Of a stretch of DNA of 64,000 nt, positions 20,944 through 31,281 are shown piece by piece. The stretch lies in contig NZ_JQLY01000001.1 of the NCBI RefSeq assembly GCF_000744455.1, positions 62,001 through 126,000 on the forward strand, in the 5' to 3' direction. A program made the translations under genes and the position numbers. Source of the DNA: Methanobacterium sp. SMA-27. Lineage in GTDB: Archaea > Methanobacteriota > Methanobacteria > Methanobacteriales > Methanobacteriaceae. Under the pieces are notes generated by a model. The model had not been told where the DNA came from. It did not search any database and saw nothing but the letters and a program-made list of their open reading frames with translations. The first letter of the stretch is position 1; each line of letters begins with the position of its first letter.

Positions 20944-21717
20944 TTAGATTTTTCTTTTAATTCGTGATTTAATAATTGTTGAAGCAAATACAGCAGCTCC
21001 AAAACCATTGTCAATATTAACCACAGCAATACCTGGTGCACAAGATTGTAGCATTGCATAAAGTGCTGTGAATCCACCTTCACCAACCCCATAACCTACT
21101 GAGGAGGGAACACCAATAATCGGCATATCCACAAGACCCGCTACCACCGAAGGTAAAGCACCTTCCATTCCCGCTACAACTATGAGTACTTCCACCTCTT
21201 CTTCCAACATTATCCTAACTTGAGAGAAAAGTCTGTGTATACCTGCCACACCCACATCATAAGATCTTAAAACATCACAACCTGCTTCTTCTGCAACTAT
21301 TCTGGCTTCTTCAGCAACTGGTATGTCTGATGTACCTGCGGTAATTATACCTATCTTACCTATCTTTTTCGGGTCATGTTCTTTTACAACTAATATCCTT
21401 GCCTTTTTATTATAATTTATTTTAAATCCCCTATCAATAAGTGGACTCAAATCTTCTTTTATGGATTGGTATCTGTCATTCTGAAGTCTTGTTACCATTA
21501 TACTGTCATTATCAGCACATTTCATGACAATTTTTACGATCTCATCATTTTCCTTTCCTTCTGCAAATACAGCTTCCGGGACTCCAGTTCTAACTTCACG
21601 ACACATATCCATCTTTGCAAAATCTTCTATCTCCATAATATGCATGGTTTTGAGCATTTTTTCAGCTGTTTCAGCTGATATCTCTCCATCTAAAAGTTTT
21701 TGAAGTATTTCCCTCAT
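20944..21717 (-). CDS. larB: LarB, nickel-pincer cofactor biosynthesis protein
   Basis: LarB carboxylates and hydrolyses nicotinic acid adenine dinucleotide to make pyridine-3,5-dicarboxylate mononucleotide, the first step to the nickel-pincer cofactor. The 257-residue protein has the PurE-like core with [17 protein letters not shown] (about residues 142-158), [14 protein letters not shown] and the GVPSSVGYG loop. The N-terminal helical segment [19 protein letters not shown] is typical of LarB. The gene stands alone; larC, larE and larA are not in the window. An older reading is a PurE-related NCAIR mutase, but LarB fits better. Confidence 0.9.
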   Translation of the reverse strand: MREILQKLLDGEISAETAEKMLKTMHIMEIEDFAKMDMCREVRTGVPEAVFAEGKENDEIVKIVMKCADNDSIMVTRLQNDRYQSIKEDLSPLIDRGFKINYNKKARILVVKEHDPKKIGKIGIITAGTSDIPVAEEARIVAEEAGCDVLRSYDVGVAGIHRLFSQVRIMLEEEVEVLIVVAGMEGALPSVVAGLVDMPIIGVPSSVGYGVGEGGFTALYAMLQSCAPGIAVVNIDNGFGAAVFASTIIKSRIKRKI

Positions 21718-22065
21718 TTTATCACTTTAAACATTGGATTATTATATTAGAAAATTAAATTAAAATATTATTAACAGAATAACTTTAATTTAAAACTTAA
21801 AGTAGTTAACTTTTTTATGTTAAACTTTTCAATTATACATTTTGTAAGAATAATCTAGGATTAATGTAGTAAATTTACAATATGGCGTCAAAAGATATTT
21901 TTTTTTATTTTAGATTAAATAATTTTGGAATAAATTTCTAAAACTGCATAGTTCAGAATATTTCTATTTTAATATTTGTCATCTACATTCCAAATATTAT
22001 ACTGTTTTGGTATTGATTTTCAATTTCAGATAAATATTTAAAAAAATAGTGACATAATAATTAGT
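21718..22065. other. Divergent intergenic region, about 350 bases
   Basis: This AT-rich gap separates the divergent larB and interrupted cupredoxin genes. I see no gene, tRNA or strong hairpin in it. Promoters for both neighbours are expected, but no single TATA element stands out. Confidence 0.4.
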
Positions 22066-22449
22066 ATGGATTCAAGAAATCAGTTGTATGTTGTTATTTC
22101 TTTGGTGGTTATTGTTTTAATATTCAGCGTCGCATATATTTACGGACCCAGCGCATCTGATCGAAGTGGTGATGAAGGAACAGAAACTCCAAGCAATATA
22201 ATCATCATTACACATGAAACACTGACCTGGAACAACTAAACAATCAAAGTGGGAAATAATATAACTTGGATAAATCGAGACTTTGCAATCGAGCATGAGA
22301 TAGTAAGCAATACTTCAAATTATGCATTTGACAGTGGAGTTCTCAAAAATGGTCAAAGTTTCAGTTTAAACTTTACAAAAGCTGGAACTTACAATTACTA
22401 TGACAAGTTACATCCCAACTTGAGTGGAATAATAATTGTTCAACAGTAA
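22066..22449 (+). pseudogene. Membrane-anchored cupredoxin-like protein interrupted by an in-frame stop
   Basis: From ATG 22066 one frame encodes a membrane anchor (about residues 5-24), a short linker and then the cupredoxin pattern. TAA at 22237-22239 interrupts it, exactly where related proteins have the segment leading into TIKVGNNITWIN. The same frame then continues to 22449 with HEIVSN, FDSGVLKNGQSFSLNF and AGTYNYYDKLHPNLSGIIIV. Relatives carry Cys and Met in the last motif (type YYCxxHPxM); here they are Asp and Leu, so the type 1 copper ligands are partly lost too. If real, the product would be a 57-residue fragment; a second start at GTG 22249 would lack the anchor. Confidence 0.75.
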
Positions 22450-22790
22450 TGATAATTCAGATAGAGAAAAATTATGATAAAAAATGCAATAAGTTTATTT
22501 GCTATTTAATTATCTATAACTTAATTCAAATTAAATTGGAAAAGTTAAATAAATCAAAAAACTAATTTTAAAGTATATATTTAACTTCCATCCCAATAAA
22601 TTTAGATTTAGAAAATTAAATAGGAGAAAGATAAAGAAACTGTATTAAAACTTCTTAAGGAATTCTACACTTAGAATCTGAAATTTAAAACCAAATAAAA
22701 CCTTAATCATATTTAGCAGGCATTTAAAATAGTTCTAAGAATATAATTTATGAATTATTTAGTTTAACTGGGGCATAACAAAGGGATATT
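22450..22790. other. Intergenic region before the MFS gene, about 340 bases
   Basis: This AT-rich region has no convincing gene. A 16-codon open stretch at 22624-22674 (EKDKETVLKLLKEFYT) reads like a coding fragment but has no start and is too short to assign. The final 60 bases probably hold the promoter of the MFS transporter gene. Confidence 0.4.
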
Positions 22791-24326
22791 ATGGATAAAA
22801 ATCAGTATAAATGGGGTGTTGTAATAATTGCCTGTATGGCAATTTTTATTATTGTTTTAGATTCATCTGCAATGAATGTGGCCATTACTACATTAATTGT
22901 AGAATTAAATACTACTCTATCAACTATCCAGGCTATTATAGCATTGTATGCATTAATTATTGCGTCTTTTATGTTATTAGGCAGTAAAATTCAGGATATT
23001 CTTGGTAGAAAAAAGACATTTCTAATAGGATTGGTTATATATGCGATTGGTACTATTATAGCGACTTTAAGTGTAAATGCAATCATGTTAATGATTGGAT
23101 GGGCTATTCTTGAAGGTATTGGAGCTGCACTAATTTTACCTGCAACAACAACATTAGTTGGTGCTAGTTACGAGGGTAAAGATAAGGTCACTGCATTTGG
23201 AATTTGGGGAGGTATTGCTGCGATGGGTGCTGCAATTGGCCCTATAATAGGGGGAATTTTTACTACATACCTTACTTGGAGACTTGTTTTTGGTTCCGAA
23301 CTTGTTTTCATTGTAATTATATTTCTATTTAGAAACTACTTAACAGAATCTAAACCGACTTTGAAATGGAAAGATTTAGATAAATTAGGTGCATTACTTT
23401 CAATAACATCCCTTATTTTAATTGTTTTGGGTATTCTATTACTCACAAAACCTCAGAACTGGTCATATGTTTTGTTGTTAATAGGTTCTGGTTCTATACT
23501 ATTCTTAATATTTTTATTATCCCAGAGAAGAAGAATTAATAAAGGCTTAGAGCCTTTATCTGATATAAGACTACTTAAAAACCGTGTATTTGGATTGGGT
23601 AATATTAACTCAATAATACAACAAATACCCTTAGCAGGATTTCTTTTTATCATTCCGGTATTTTTACAACAAGTAACAAAGGCAGATGCATTCACCACTG
23701 GACTTGTACTTTTACCAGCATCGATAACTATTTTAATTTTCTCTCTACTTGGAGCGAGACTTTCATCTGTTTTAGGTTCTAAATACATCTTAATGATTGG
23801 ATTCATTGTTTCAGCATTGGGTTCAATAATTCTGGGAGGAACGTTCAACTTATACACACAAGCAATCGATATCGTACCTGGTACTATTGTATTTGGAGTG
23901 GGAATAGGATTTTTACTTTCCCAGCTAACTAATCTAACAATGTCAGCAGCTAGGAGTGATCAAGAAACTGATGCATCAGGATTATTTAATGCCTTTAAAA
24001 ATTTAGGCTATTCTGTTGGAACCGCATTAATTGGTGTCCTGTTGTTGTTAGGAATTTTTGGTGGCCTTTCGACGTCAATAGAATCATCAGGAATAGCAGC
24101 AAATATGAGTTCAGAACAAATAGATAGTAGTTTAGTAGCTTATGTTGAAAAAATGCAGACTACTACTTTGAATATTCCGCCTAATATGGTTCCATTAGCA
24201 AATCAGATTGTGGACTCCACTATTAGTTCTGCAATGAAACACACTTTCAACATTTTGGCTCTTATACTACTTTTAGGATTCATTACGAGTATATTTTTGC
24301 CATCAAAGAGAAAATCTGTCAATTAA
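22791..24326 (+). CDS. MFS transporter, DHA2 (14-helix drug:H+ antiporter) family
   Basis: This 511-residue polytopic protein probably exports drugs or other small hydrophobic compounds using the proton gradient. It has about 14 membrane segments, the count of the EmrB/QacA group. Visible motifs are LDSSAMNVAITTL in helix 1 (motif D1 region), GSKIQDILGRKK between helices 2 and 3 (motif A) and GIGAALILPATTTLV in helix 4. The pattern GGIAAMGAAIGPIIGGIF in helix 5 is motif C of antiporters. A loop of about 65 residues precedes the last helix. No regulator gene is adjacent. Confidence 0.9.
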   Translation: MDKNQYKWGVVIIACMAIFIIVLDSSAMNVAITTLIVELNTTLSTIQAIIALYALIIASFMLLGSKIQDILGRKKTFLIGLVIYAIGTIIATLSVNAIMLMIGWAILEGIGAALILPATTTLVGASYEGKDKVTAFGIWGGIAAMGAAIGPIIGGIFTTYLTWRLVFGSELVFIVIIFLFRNYLTESKPTLKWKDLDKLGALLSITSLILIVLGILLLTKPQNWSYVLLLIGSGSILFLIFLLSQRRRINKGLEPLSDIRLLKNRVFGLGNINSIIQQIPLAGFLFIIPVFLQQVTKADAFTTGLVLLPASITILIFSLLGARLSSVLGSKYILMIGFIVSALGSIILGGTFNLYTQAIDIVPGTIVFGVGIGFLLSQLTNLTMSAARSDQETDASGLFNAFKNLGYSVGTALIGVLLLLGIFGGLSTSIESSGIAANMSSEQIDSSLVAYVEKMQTTTLNIPPNMVPLANQIVDSTISSAMKHTFNILALILLLGFITSIFLPSKRKSVN

Positions 24327-24387
24327 GTAAATATGCTGATAATGAATCTTAATTAAAAGATAAATTCAAATCATGTGGTGATATATG

Positions 24388-24579
24388 ATGAACAAAAAAT
24401 TGGATGAAGATAAAGCATTTGAACAGAAGTTAAAAGGTAAAATGGGATGGAAATGTTCATGTTCATTGGAAATAGTAGATAAAAAATGTTCTTTAAAAAA
24501 GGTAGTTTGCAAAGGATGTGGTAAAGTCTTCAAGACTAATAGGGATGTTGAGTATTGCTTTGATTGTGAAAAATTGTAG
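24388..24579 (+). CDS. Small zinc-ribbon-like protein
   Basis: No named family is recognised. The protein has about 63 residues with a charged, helical N-terminal half, then GWKCSCSLEI, CSLKKVVCKGCGKVF and YCFDCEKL. The paired CKGC and CFDC motifs, with CSC and a further Cys before them, look like a zinc ribbon or treble-clef site. ATG 24388 has a GGTGAT site five bases before it; ATG 24385 is too close. It may be a DNA-, RNA- or protein-binding adaptor. The gene is alone between the MFS gene and a response-regulator relic. Confidence 0.6.
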   Translation: MNKKLDEDKAFEQKLKGKMGWKCSCSLEIVDKKCSLKKVVCKGCGKVFKTNRDVEYCFDCEKL

Positions 24580-24642
24580 ATCATATAAATTAAATTAGAT
24601 TAATAAATTTTTTGTTTGCATTTTAGAGTCTTTTAGCATATT

Positions 24643-24859
24643 TTAACTCTTTAAATCTGTAGCAGTTTCTATTTCATTTATTTTATCATCATTAATAGAA
24701 ATTAGAACTATGTATGGCTTAAATAGATTTAATTCTTTTAAAACTTCTTTACTAAAGTAACTACTCTAATATCTTCATACCCAAGGATTCGAGAGCAACT
24801 CGAATTTCATTAGCGCTTATTGTATTGTTTTCAACAATTAAAATCCTGTTACTAATCAT
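24643..24859 (-). pseudogene. Decayed response-regulator receiver domain
   Basis: On the minus strand from ATG 24859, a 32-codon frame gives ISNRILIVENNTISANEIR and ALESLGMKILE, the opening of a receiver domain (first strand and helix). It stops at TAG 24761-24763. Shifting one base, the sequence continues open with SYFSKEVLKELNLFKPYIVL, then INDDKINEIETATDLKS up to TAA 24643-24645, matching the strand around the phosphate-accepting Asp, where ISIND replaces the usual MDI. Both frames fit one receiver domain broken by a single-base shift and missing its second half, so it is non-functional. Confidence 0.65.
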
Positions 24860-25172
24860 GGAAAAACTCCTGAAGTCCCTAATTGTTGAATAATGTTTGT
24901 TTTGATGTTTATATAATAATTTTTAGTCAATCTGTTTAGTTAAGAATGAAAATTATCACTTTTTTAACGCATTTTGATTTCATATATACAGATTTGTATA
25001 TTGATTTTAAATCATTTTTGGCAGTATGTTCAGTTATTTATATTTAAATTCATAATATATTCTATTGAACTCACAATTATTAGGATAATATTTGAAATAT
25101 TGCTGATTTTTATATATGATTCCGTTTTTATTCCAAATATTTATATATCATAAAATCCTATTTCATGATGTC
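24860..25172. other. Region upstream of the nif operon, about 310 bases
   Basis: This AT-rich stretch has no open frame of note. Its last part contains the two TATA-like elements (about 25117-25128 and 25137-25148) that belong to the nif promoter. Nothing else was recognised. Confidence 0.4.
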
Positions 25173-25186
25173 GGAAGTAGGTTTCC
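25137..25186 (+). promoter_or_regulatory. nif promoter with NrpR operator
   Basis: GGAA (25173-25176), six bases, then TTCC (25183-25186) is an exact match to the GGAA-N6-TTCC operator bound by the archaeal nitrogen repressor NrpR. A TATA-like element, ATATTTATATATCA, ends about 22 bases before it, so the operator should overlap the transcription start, a classic repressing position. 2-Oxoglutarate would relieve repression under nitrogen starvation. The leader to nifH is about 60-70 bases. Confidence 0.8.
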
Positions 25187-25239
25187 TTATTCCGGTTGAA
25201 GATATGACATCTTAAAAAAAAACTTGAAGAGGGGTTTGA

Positions 25240-26067
<828 letters not shown>

Positions 26068-26087
26068 TCTAAAATGGAAGTGGATTT

Positions 26088-26405
26088 ATGAAAATGATAA
26101 GAGCAATTGTAAGGCCTGAGAAGGTTGAAGAAGTGGTTGATGCGTTAGATAATGCAGGATACATGGCTCTGACCAAGATGGATGTTATAGGGAGAGGTAA
26201 ACAGAAGGGTATCCAACTTGAAAACATCTACTATGATGAGATACCCAAAACTATGCTTCTGCTTGTTGCCGAAGATGATGTAACAAAAAAAATTATTGAA
26301 ATAATTGCAGAATCATCCTTTACAGGAAATTTTGGAGATGGAAAGATTTTTGTTAGTCCTGTTGAAGAAACTTACACTGTTAGAACTAGGAGCAGTACAT
26401 TATAG
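26088..26405 (+). CDS. nifI1: Nitrogen regulatory PII-like protein NifI1
   Basis: NifI1 and NifI2 form a complex that switches nitrogenase off after ammonium is added and releases it when 2-oxoglutarate is high. The 105-residue protein has the PII fold: MIRAIVRPEKVEEVVDAL at the start, a T-loop region VIGRGKQKGIQ (about residues 36-46), and FGDGKIFVSPVEETYTVRT, the PROSITE-type C-terminal signature, near residues 83-101. It lies 20 bases after nifH and before nifI2, the standard archaeal position. Confidence 0.95.
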   Translation: MKMIRAIVRPEKVEEVVDALDNAGYMALTKMDVIGRGKQKGIQLENIYYDEIPKTMLLLVAEDDVTKKIIEIIAESSFTGNFGDGKIFVSPVEETYTVRTRSSTL

Positions 26406-26449
26406 TTCCTTAAAACAAGAAATTTAACAAGTTTAAGGAGAAGGTATTT

Positions 26450-26818
26450 ATGAAGGAAATAATGGCCATTATACGCCCTAAAAAAGTAACAAAAACAAAA
26501 GAAGTTTTGGATTCTCTTGGATTCCCTGCAATGAATGCAATCAGGGTCATGGGGAGAGGTAAACAAAGGGCAATCCTGAATGAAATTAGTATTGAAATAA
26601 ATGAACCAGAACTTTTAGATATGGAAGGTTCGATGCATTACATTCCAAAGAGGATGTTGTCGCTTGTTGTACCTGATGAGGATGTTTCACTGGTTGTGGA
26701 GGCCATATTGAAGGTAAACCACACAGGGCAGATAGGGGACGGTAAGGTGTTTGTATGTCCGGTAGAAGAAGCTTTAAGGGTTCGAACAATGGAAAATGGA
26801 GATGAAGCAATTTCCTGA
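26450..26818 (+). CDS. nifI2: Nitrogen regulatory PII-like protein NifI2
   Basis: This is the second PII-like subunit of the nitrogenase switch-off complex. The 122-residue protein has MKEIMAIIRPKKVTKTKEVL, RVMGRGKQRAILNE and GQIGDGKVFVCPVEEALRVRT. Its T-loop region is longer than in NifI1 (residues about 40-65, with the MEGSMHYIPKRML segment), as is typical for NifI2. A gap of about 130 AT-rich bases separates it from nifD; no strong terminator is visible, so read-through is likely. Confidence 0.94.
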   Translation: MKEIMAIIRPKKVTKTKEVLDSLGFPAMNAIRVMGRGKQRAILNEISIEINEPELLDMEGSMHYIPKRMLSLVVPDEDVSLVVEAILKVNHTGQIGDGKVFVCPVEEALRVRTMENGDEAIS

Positions 26819-26946
26819 TTACATTAGACGACTTATAGTTTGTTAAAATAAATTTTAAAATTAAAAATTGATCAATATTTGAAAAAAAGTCAGAAATACA
26901 TTATTAGAAAATAAAAAAAGTTAATTAATTTATTAGGAGAGTAAAA

Positions 26947-28461
26947 ATGCCTTACAAGCTTTTAGAAGTAGATAAAGAAATTCCTGAAAGGGAAAAGCAT
27001 GTATATGTAAAGCACTGCTCTGACCCTGAGGATCAAATACCAAATTGTAACACAAAGACCATACCAGGGGTCCATGTCAGAGCGAGGATGTGCATTTGCA
27101 GGTGTAAAAGGAGTTATTACTGGAGCAATAAAGGACGTAATTCATGTTGTGCACTCTCCAATTGGATGTACAAGTTATGGATATGGAACAAAGAGATACC
27201 CTACCTCTCCTGATCTTCCTAACGGTGAAAAGTTTCCAATAGATAACTTCAACCTGAAGTATATTCTGGGCACTGATCTCCAGGAATCTGATGTAGTGTT
27301 TGGTGGAATGAAAAAACTTAGACAATCCATTATTGAAGCCCACAAAGAATTTCCAGAAGCCAATGCAATTTACGCATATTCAACATGTACTACTGGATTA
27401 ATTGGGGATGATATGGATGCAGTAGCTAAAGAATTAACAGAAGAACTAGGAACTAAAGTTGTTGCATTTAATGCTCCCGGATTTTGCGGACCTAGCCAGT
27501 CCAAGGGGCATCATGTTGGAAATTTAACCCTTTTTAATAATCTGGTTGGTACCAAAGAACCGATAAAAACCACGCCCTATGATGTGAACCTAATTGGAGA
27601 ATATAACATTGATGGTGACTTGTGGGTTATTAAAGAATATTTGGATGAGATGGGAATAAATCTTCTGAGTAAATTCACAGGAGACTGTTGTCATGATGAG
27701 ATATGTTGGATGCACCGAGCTAAATTAAGTCTCGTAAGATGTCAAAGATCTGCAACATATATCGCAGACTTAATTGAAGAAAAATACGGTGTTCCATATA
27801 TTAAAGTTGACTTCTTCAGTACAAAATACTGTGCAGAAAACCTCAGAACAATTGGTAAGTACTTTGGTCTTGAAAAAGAGGCCGAAAAGGTAATTGAAGA
27901 TCGTATGAAAATAGTGGGACCAGAACTGGAATTTTACAAGAGCAAACTTCAAGGAAAACGGGTTTTTATATTTTCAGGAGGACCAAAAAGTTATCACCTA
28001 TCCAAACCCCTTGAAGATGAGCTTGGAATGGAAACAGTTGCAGTTGCATCCCAGTTTGAACACAAAGACGGTTTCGAGAAGATGAAGAGCAGGGTTAATG
28101 ATGGAACCCTTATTATGGATGATCCCAATTCATTGGAATTTGAAGAGATAAATGAAGAATATAAACCTGACCTGATACTTGCAGGTGTAAAAGAGAAATA
28201 CTTGGCAATTAAATTGGGTGTACCTTGTTTACTTATACATTCATATGAAAATGGGCCATATATGGGATTTGAAGGATTGTTAATCTGGCAAAGGATATGT
28301 ATTCCAATATATACAGTCCTGTCTGGAATATGCTTGAGTTTGAGGATCAAGTTGAAGAATTCGGAGCTGAAGGAGTAAAAATTGAAAGTGGAACAAATTC
28401 TGAGGAATCTGATGGAATTAAAGCACAAAAAATAGGGGAGAGGCATGATGAGTTGTATTAA
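26947..28461 (+). pseudogene. nifD: Nitrogenase MoFe protein alpha chain, with two frameshifts as read
   Basis: NifD carries the FeMo-cofactor and half of the P-cluster. Residues 1-40 are in frame from ATG 26947 (MPYKLLEVDKEIPER to TKTIPG). An extra G in the GGGG run at 27067-27070 then shifts the frame, and the protein continues as [19 protein letters not shown]. It holds P-cluster-region [10 protein letters not shown], the cofactor-ligand Cys in [10 protein letters not shown] and His in [14 protein letters not shown] second shift at 28277-28278 (one T too few) puts the last 60 codons, including [20 protein letters not shown], back in the original frame to TAA 28459-28461. The repaired product would be about 504 residues. 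As read, no full-length alpha chain can be made. Confidence 0.9.
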
Positions 28462-29830
28462 TGTTATGGAAAAGGAAAGGAATGTCATAATAAATCCCCT
28501 TAAAACATGTCAACCATTTGGTGCCATGTTTGCTGTTACAGGTATAAATAAAGGATTTCCAATTGTTCATGGATCCCAAGGGTGTTCAACATTTGTAAGG
28601 TATGGTTTTGCACGTCATTTTAGGGAACCATCTGAAATAGCTGTTACATCCCTTCATGAGGATGCAGCAGTATTTGGTGGTAGAAATAACCTTGTAAAAG
28701 GTATCGAAAATCTTGCAGTAAGATTTAAACCGGATCTCATTGGAGTTATAACAACTTGTTCCAGTGAAATTATTGGTGATGATGTTTTCGGATTTGCTGA
28801 TACTGCAAGAGAAAATATAAAAAAACGAATGGGTGAAGATTCTAAAAAAATAGAAGTTATTCCAATAAACACTCCAAGTTTTGTTGAAACCCACTACAAA
28901 GGTTATGACAATGCAATCAAAGCAGTTGTGAACCATTTGGCCCGTAAAAATGAACCAAATGAGAAAGTCAATATAATACCCGGAATTGTGAATCCCGGAG
29001 ATGTCAGAGAATTAAAACATCTCATTGAGATGATGGGATTAGAAGGGATATTCCTCACAGACATCTCAGATCCATTTGATGCACCGCTTAGACCTTCCAA
29101 AACTACTATGAAACCTTTTTATCCAAAAGGAGGAGTATCCGTTGATGAAATCAGAGATTCTGCCAACAGTTTAGGAACAGTCTCAATCTGTAAATACGCA
29201 GGTTCTGGAGCAAAATCACTTGAAATGGAACATAATGTTCCTGCAGCCATAAACTCACCACCAATTGGTATCCAAAACACTGATCAATTCCTCAGAGAAC
29301 TTAAAAAATTCACTGGCAACGATATTCCCGACAAACTTCTCGATGAAAGGGGCATACTCATTGATTCAATGGCAGATAACGCTTCAAGATATCTGTTCGG
29401 ACGTAAAGTAGCAATATATGGTGACCCAGATAGTACAACAGGAATTGCACGTTTCGTTGGCGAGCTTGGAATGGGACCCACAATGGTTTGTACGGGAGTA
29501 AAAGGTCCTGAATTTGCCAAGGACATAAAAAAAATTGCTAAAGAAACAGGAAGCAATATTGATGTCATGGTAGGCCAAGATCTCCGTGCTGTGGAAGTTT
29601 ATTTAAAGGAAAATCCAGTTGATATTATGATTGGTAATTCGGATGGAAGGTTAATAGCTCTGGATTTAGGAATACCCCTAATAAGGGTCGGATTTCCAGT
29701 TTATGATAGGGTGGGATACCAAAGACAGCCAATACTTGGTTATAATGGAGGATTGTATCTTATGGATTTAATCACCAACACGATACTTGAGAAATATTAT
29801 GAACCAACACACTGGAAGCTTCAGCAATAA
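28445..29830 (+). CDS. nifK: Nitrogenase MoFe protein beta chain
   Basis: NifK forms the alpha2-beta2 MoFe protein with NifD and holds the other half of the P-cluster. The 461-residue protein is intact. Visible features are [36 protein letters not shown] and TTCSSEIIGDDV, with cysteines matching P-cluster ligands, and the C-terminal FPVYDRVGYQRQPILGYNGG. It is the short methanogen form without the long N-terminal extension of proteobacterial NifK. Its start overlaps the repaired end of nifD by 17 bases; ATG 28466 is an alternative start. Confidence 0.95.
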   Translation: MMSCINVMEKERNVIINPLKTCQPFGAMFAVTGINKGFPIVHGSQGCSTFVRYGFARHFREPSEIAVTSLHEDAAVFGGRNNLVKGIENLAVRFKPDLIGVITTCSSEIIGDDVFGFADTARENIKKRMGEDSKKIEVIPINTPSFVETHYKGYDNAIKAVVNHLARKNEPNEKVNIIPGIVNPGDVRELKHLIEMMGLEGIFLTDISDPFDAPLRPSKTTMKPFYPKGGVSVDEIRDSANSLGTVSICKYAGSGAKSLEMEHNVPAAINSPPIGIQNTDQFLRELKKFTGNDIPDKLLDERGILIDSMADNASRYLFGRKVAIYGDPDSTTGIARFVGELGMGPTMVCTGVKGPEFAKDIKKIAKETGSNIDVMVGQDLRAVEVYLKENPVDIMIGNSDGRLIALDLGIPLIRVGFPVYDRVGYQRQPILGYNGGLYLMDLITNTILEKYYEPTHWKLQQ

Positions 29831-29908
29831 ATATCTAAATTTTGTTAACTGAAATAATCCGTAATGTTAGATTAAATATGAAAATAGTAGTTAGATAGAG
29901 GTAAAAAA

Positions 29909-31281
29909 ATGGAACCCATTATTAAAACGTTTGAGTCACGTAAAAAACACATGTGTGTAAAGGGGGAAGGAATTTCCATCCCTACCTGTGATAAAGCCAG
30001 TTTACCTGGCACAGTAACACAGAGAACATGTGTGTTTGGTGGTGCAAGAATTGTTTTAATGCCAATTACAGATTCAATTCATCTTGTACATGGCCCAATT
30101 GGTTGTGCAGCATGTACATGGGATATTAGGGGAAGTAAATCCTCAAGAGAAGATTTATATAAAAAAGGATGTTCTACAGACCTTAAAGAGAAAAATATTA
30201 TCTTTGGGGGAGAAAAAAAGCTTTATGAAACCATAATGGAGCTCAATAGGATTTATAGTCCTGGGGCAATATTCGTGTATGCAACATGTGTTTCAGGTAT
30301 CATAGGGGACGATATCAAGGCTGTATGTAAAAAATCAGAAGAAACAACAGGATGCAGAGTTATACCCGTTCAATCTGAAGGATATCAAGATCATAATAAA
30401 ACCAAAGGACATTGGATAGGGGGTGATGCATTACTGGATTATGTAATTGGAACCAAAGAACCTGAAAAAACAACACAATTTGACATAAATATTGTTGGTG
30501 AGTTTAATGTAGCAGGAGATCTCTGGGGAATAAAACCCCTAATCACAGCAATGGGTGTTAATATAATCAGTACATTGACTGGAGATTCACATGTGGATGA
30601 GATAGCCCAGGCACACCGAGCTAAGCTGAATATAGTTCAGTGTCAGAAGTCGTCTAATTATGTTGCCAAAAAAATGGAAAAGAAATATGGAATACCTTTT
30701 ATAAAGGTTAATTTCTTTGGTCTTGAGCAAACTGTGAATTCATTAAGGGAAATTGCTGATTTTTTTGGAAACCCTGAAATGATGGAAAGAACCGAAAAAA
30801 TAATTGAAACCGGATTAAAAGAAGTTGAACATAAAACTGATGAATATAAAGAGAGATTAACAGGAAAAACTGTTGCACTGTATGTTGGAGGCAATAAAGC
30901 ATGGTCTCTTGTAAGGGCTTTTGAAGAATTAGGCATGGATGTCATGATGTCTGGAACCAAGAATGGAATAAAAGAAGATTATGAAAGAATTAAAGAAACT
31001 GTAAAAGATGGAACAATAATTGTTGATGATGCCAATTCAACAGAATTAGCCAGACTTCTTAAAAAATACAGGCCTAATCTCCTTATATCTGGTGCCAAAG
31101 AAAATATATTTCATTAAAGCTAGGAATTCCATTCTGTGATTTTAATCATGATCGCATATCTGCATTTGCAGGATTCAAAGGTTTTGTAAGCTTTGCAAGG
31201 GAAGTTGATGCCTCTGTTTCAAGCCCAGTATTCGATCTTACATCCAAAAGTTTGAGGGAGGAATTAGATGCATCACAATAA
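29909..31281 (+). pseudogene. nifE: FeMo-cofactor scaffold protein NifE, C-terminus shifted out of frame
   Basis: With NifN, NifE forms the scaffold on which the NifB cluster matures to FeMo-cofactor. The frame from ATG 29909 is intact for about 400 codons: RTCVFGGARIVLMPITDSIH, HGPIGCAACTWDIRG and VQCQKSSNYVAKKM are present. It then hits TAA at 31115-31117 after GAKENIFH. Shifting by one base, the expected tail continues: [20 protein letters not shown], then [12 protein letters not shown], ending at TAA 31279-31281. The likely lesion is one T missing from the TTT run at 31109-31111. The repaired length is about 457 residues, so the last 55 or so are lost as read. The true stop would overlap nifN. 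Confidence 0.88.

Noticed and set aside
22624..22674. Sixteen-codon stretch reading EKDKETVLKLLKEFYT
   Set aside because: Looks coding-like but has no start and is too short to support a gene or a relic.
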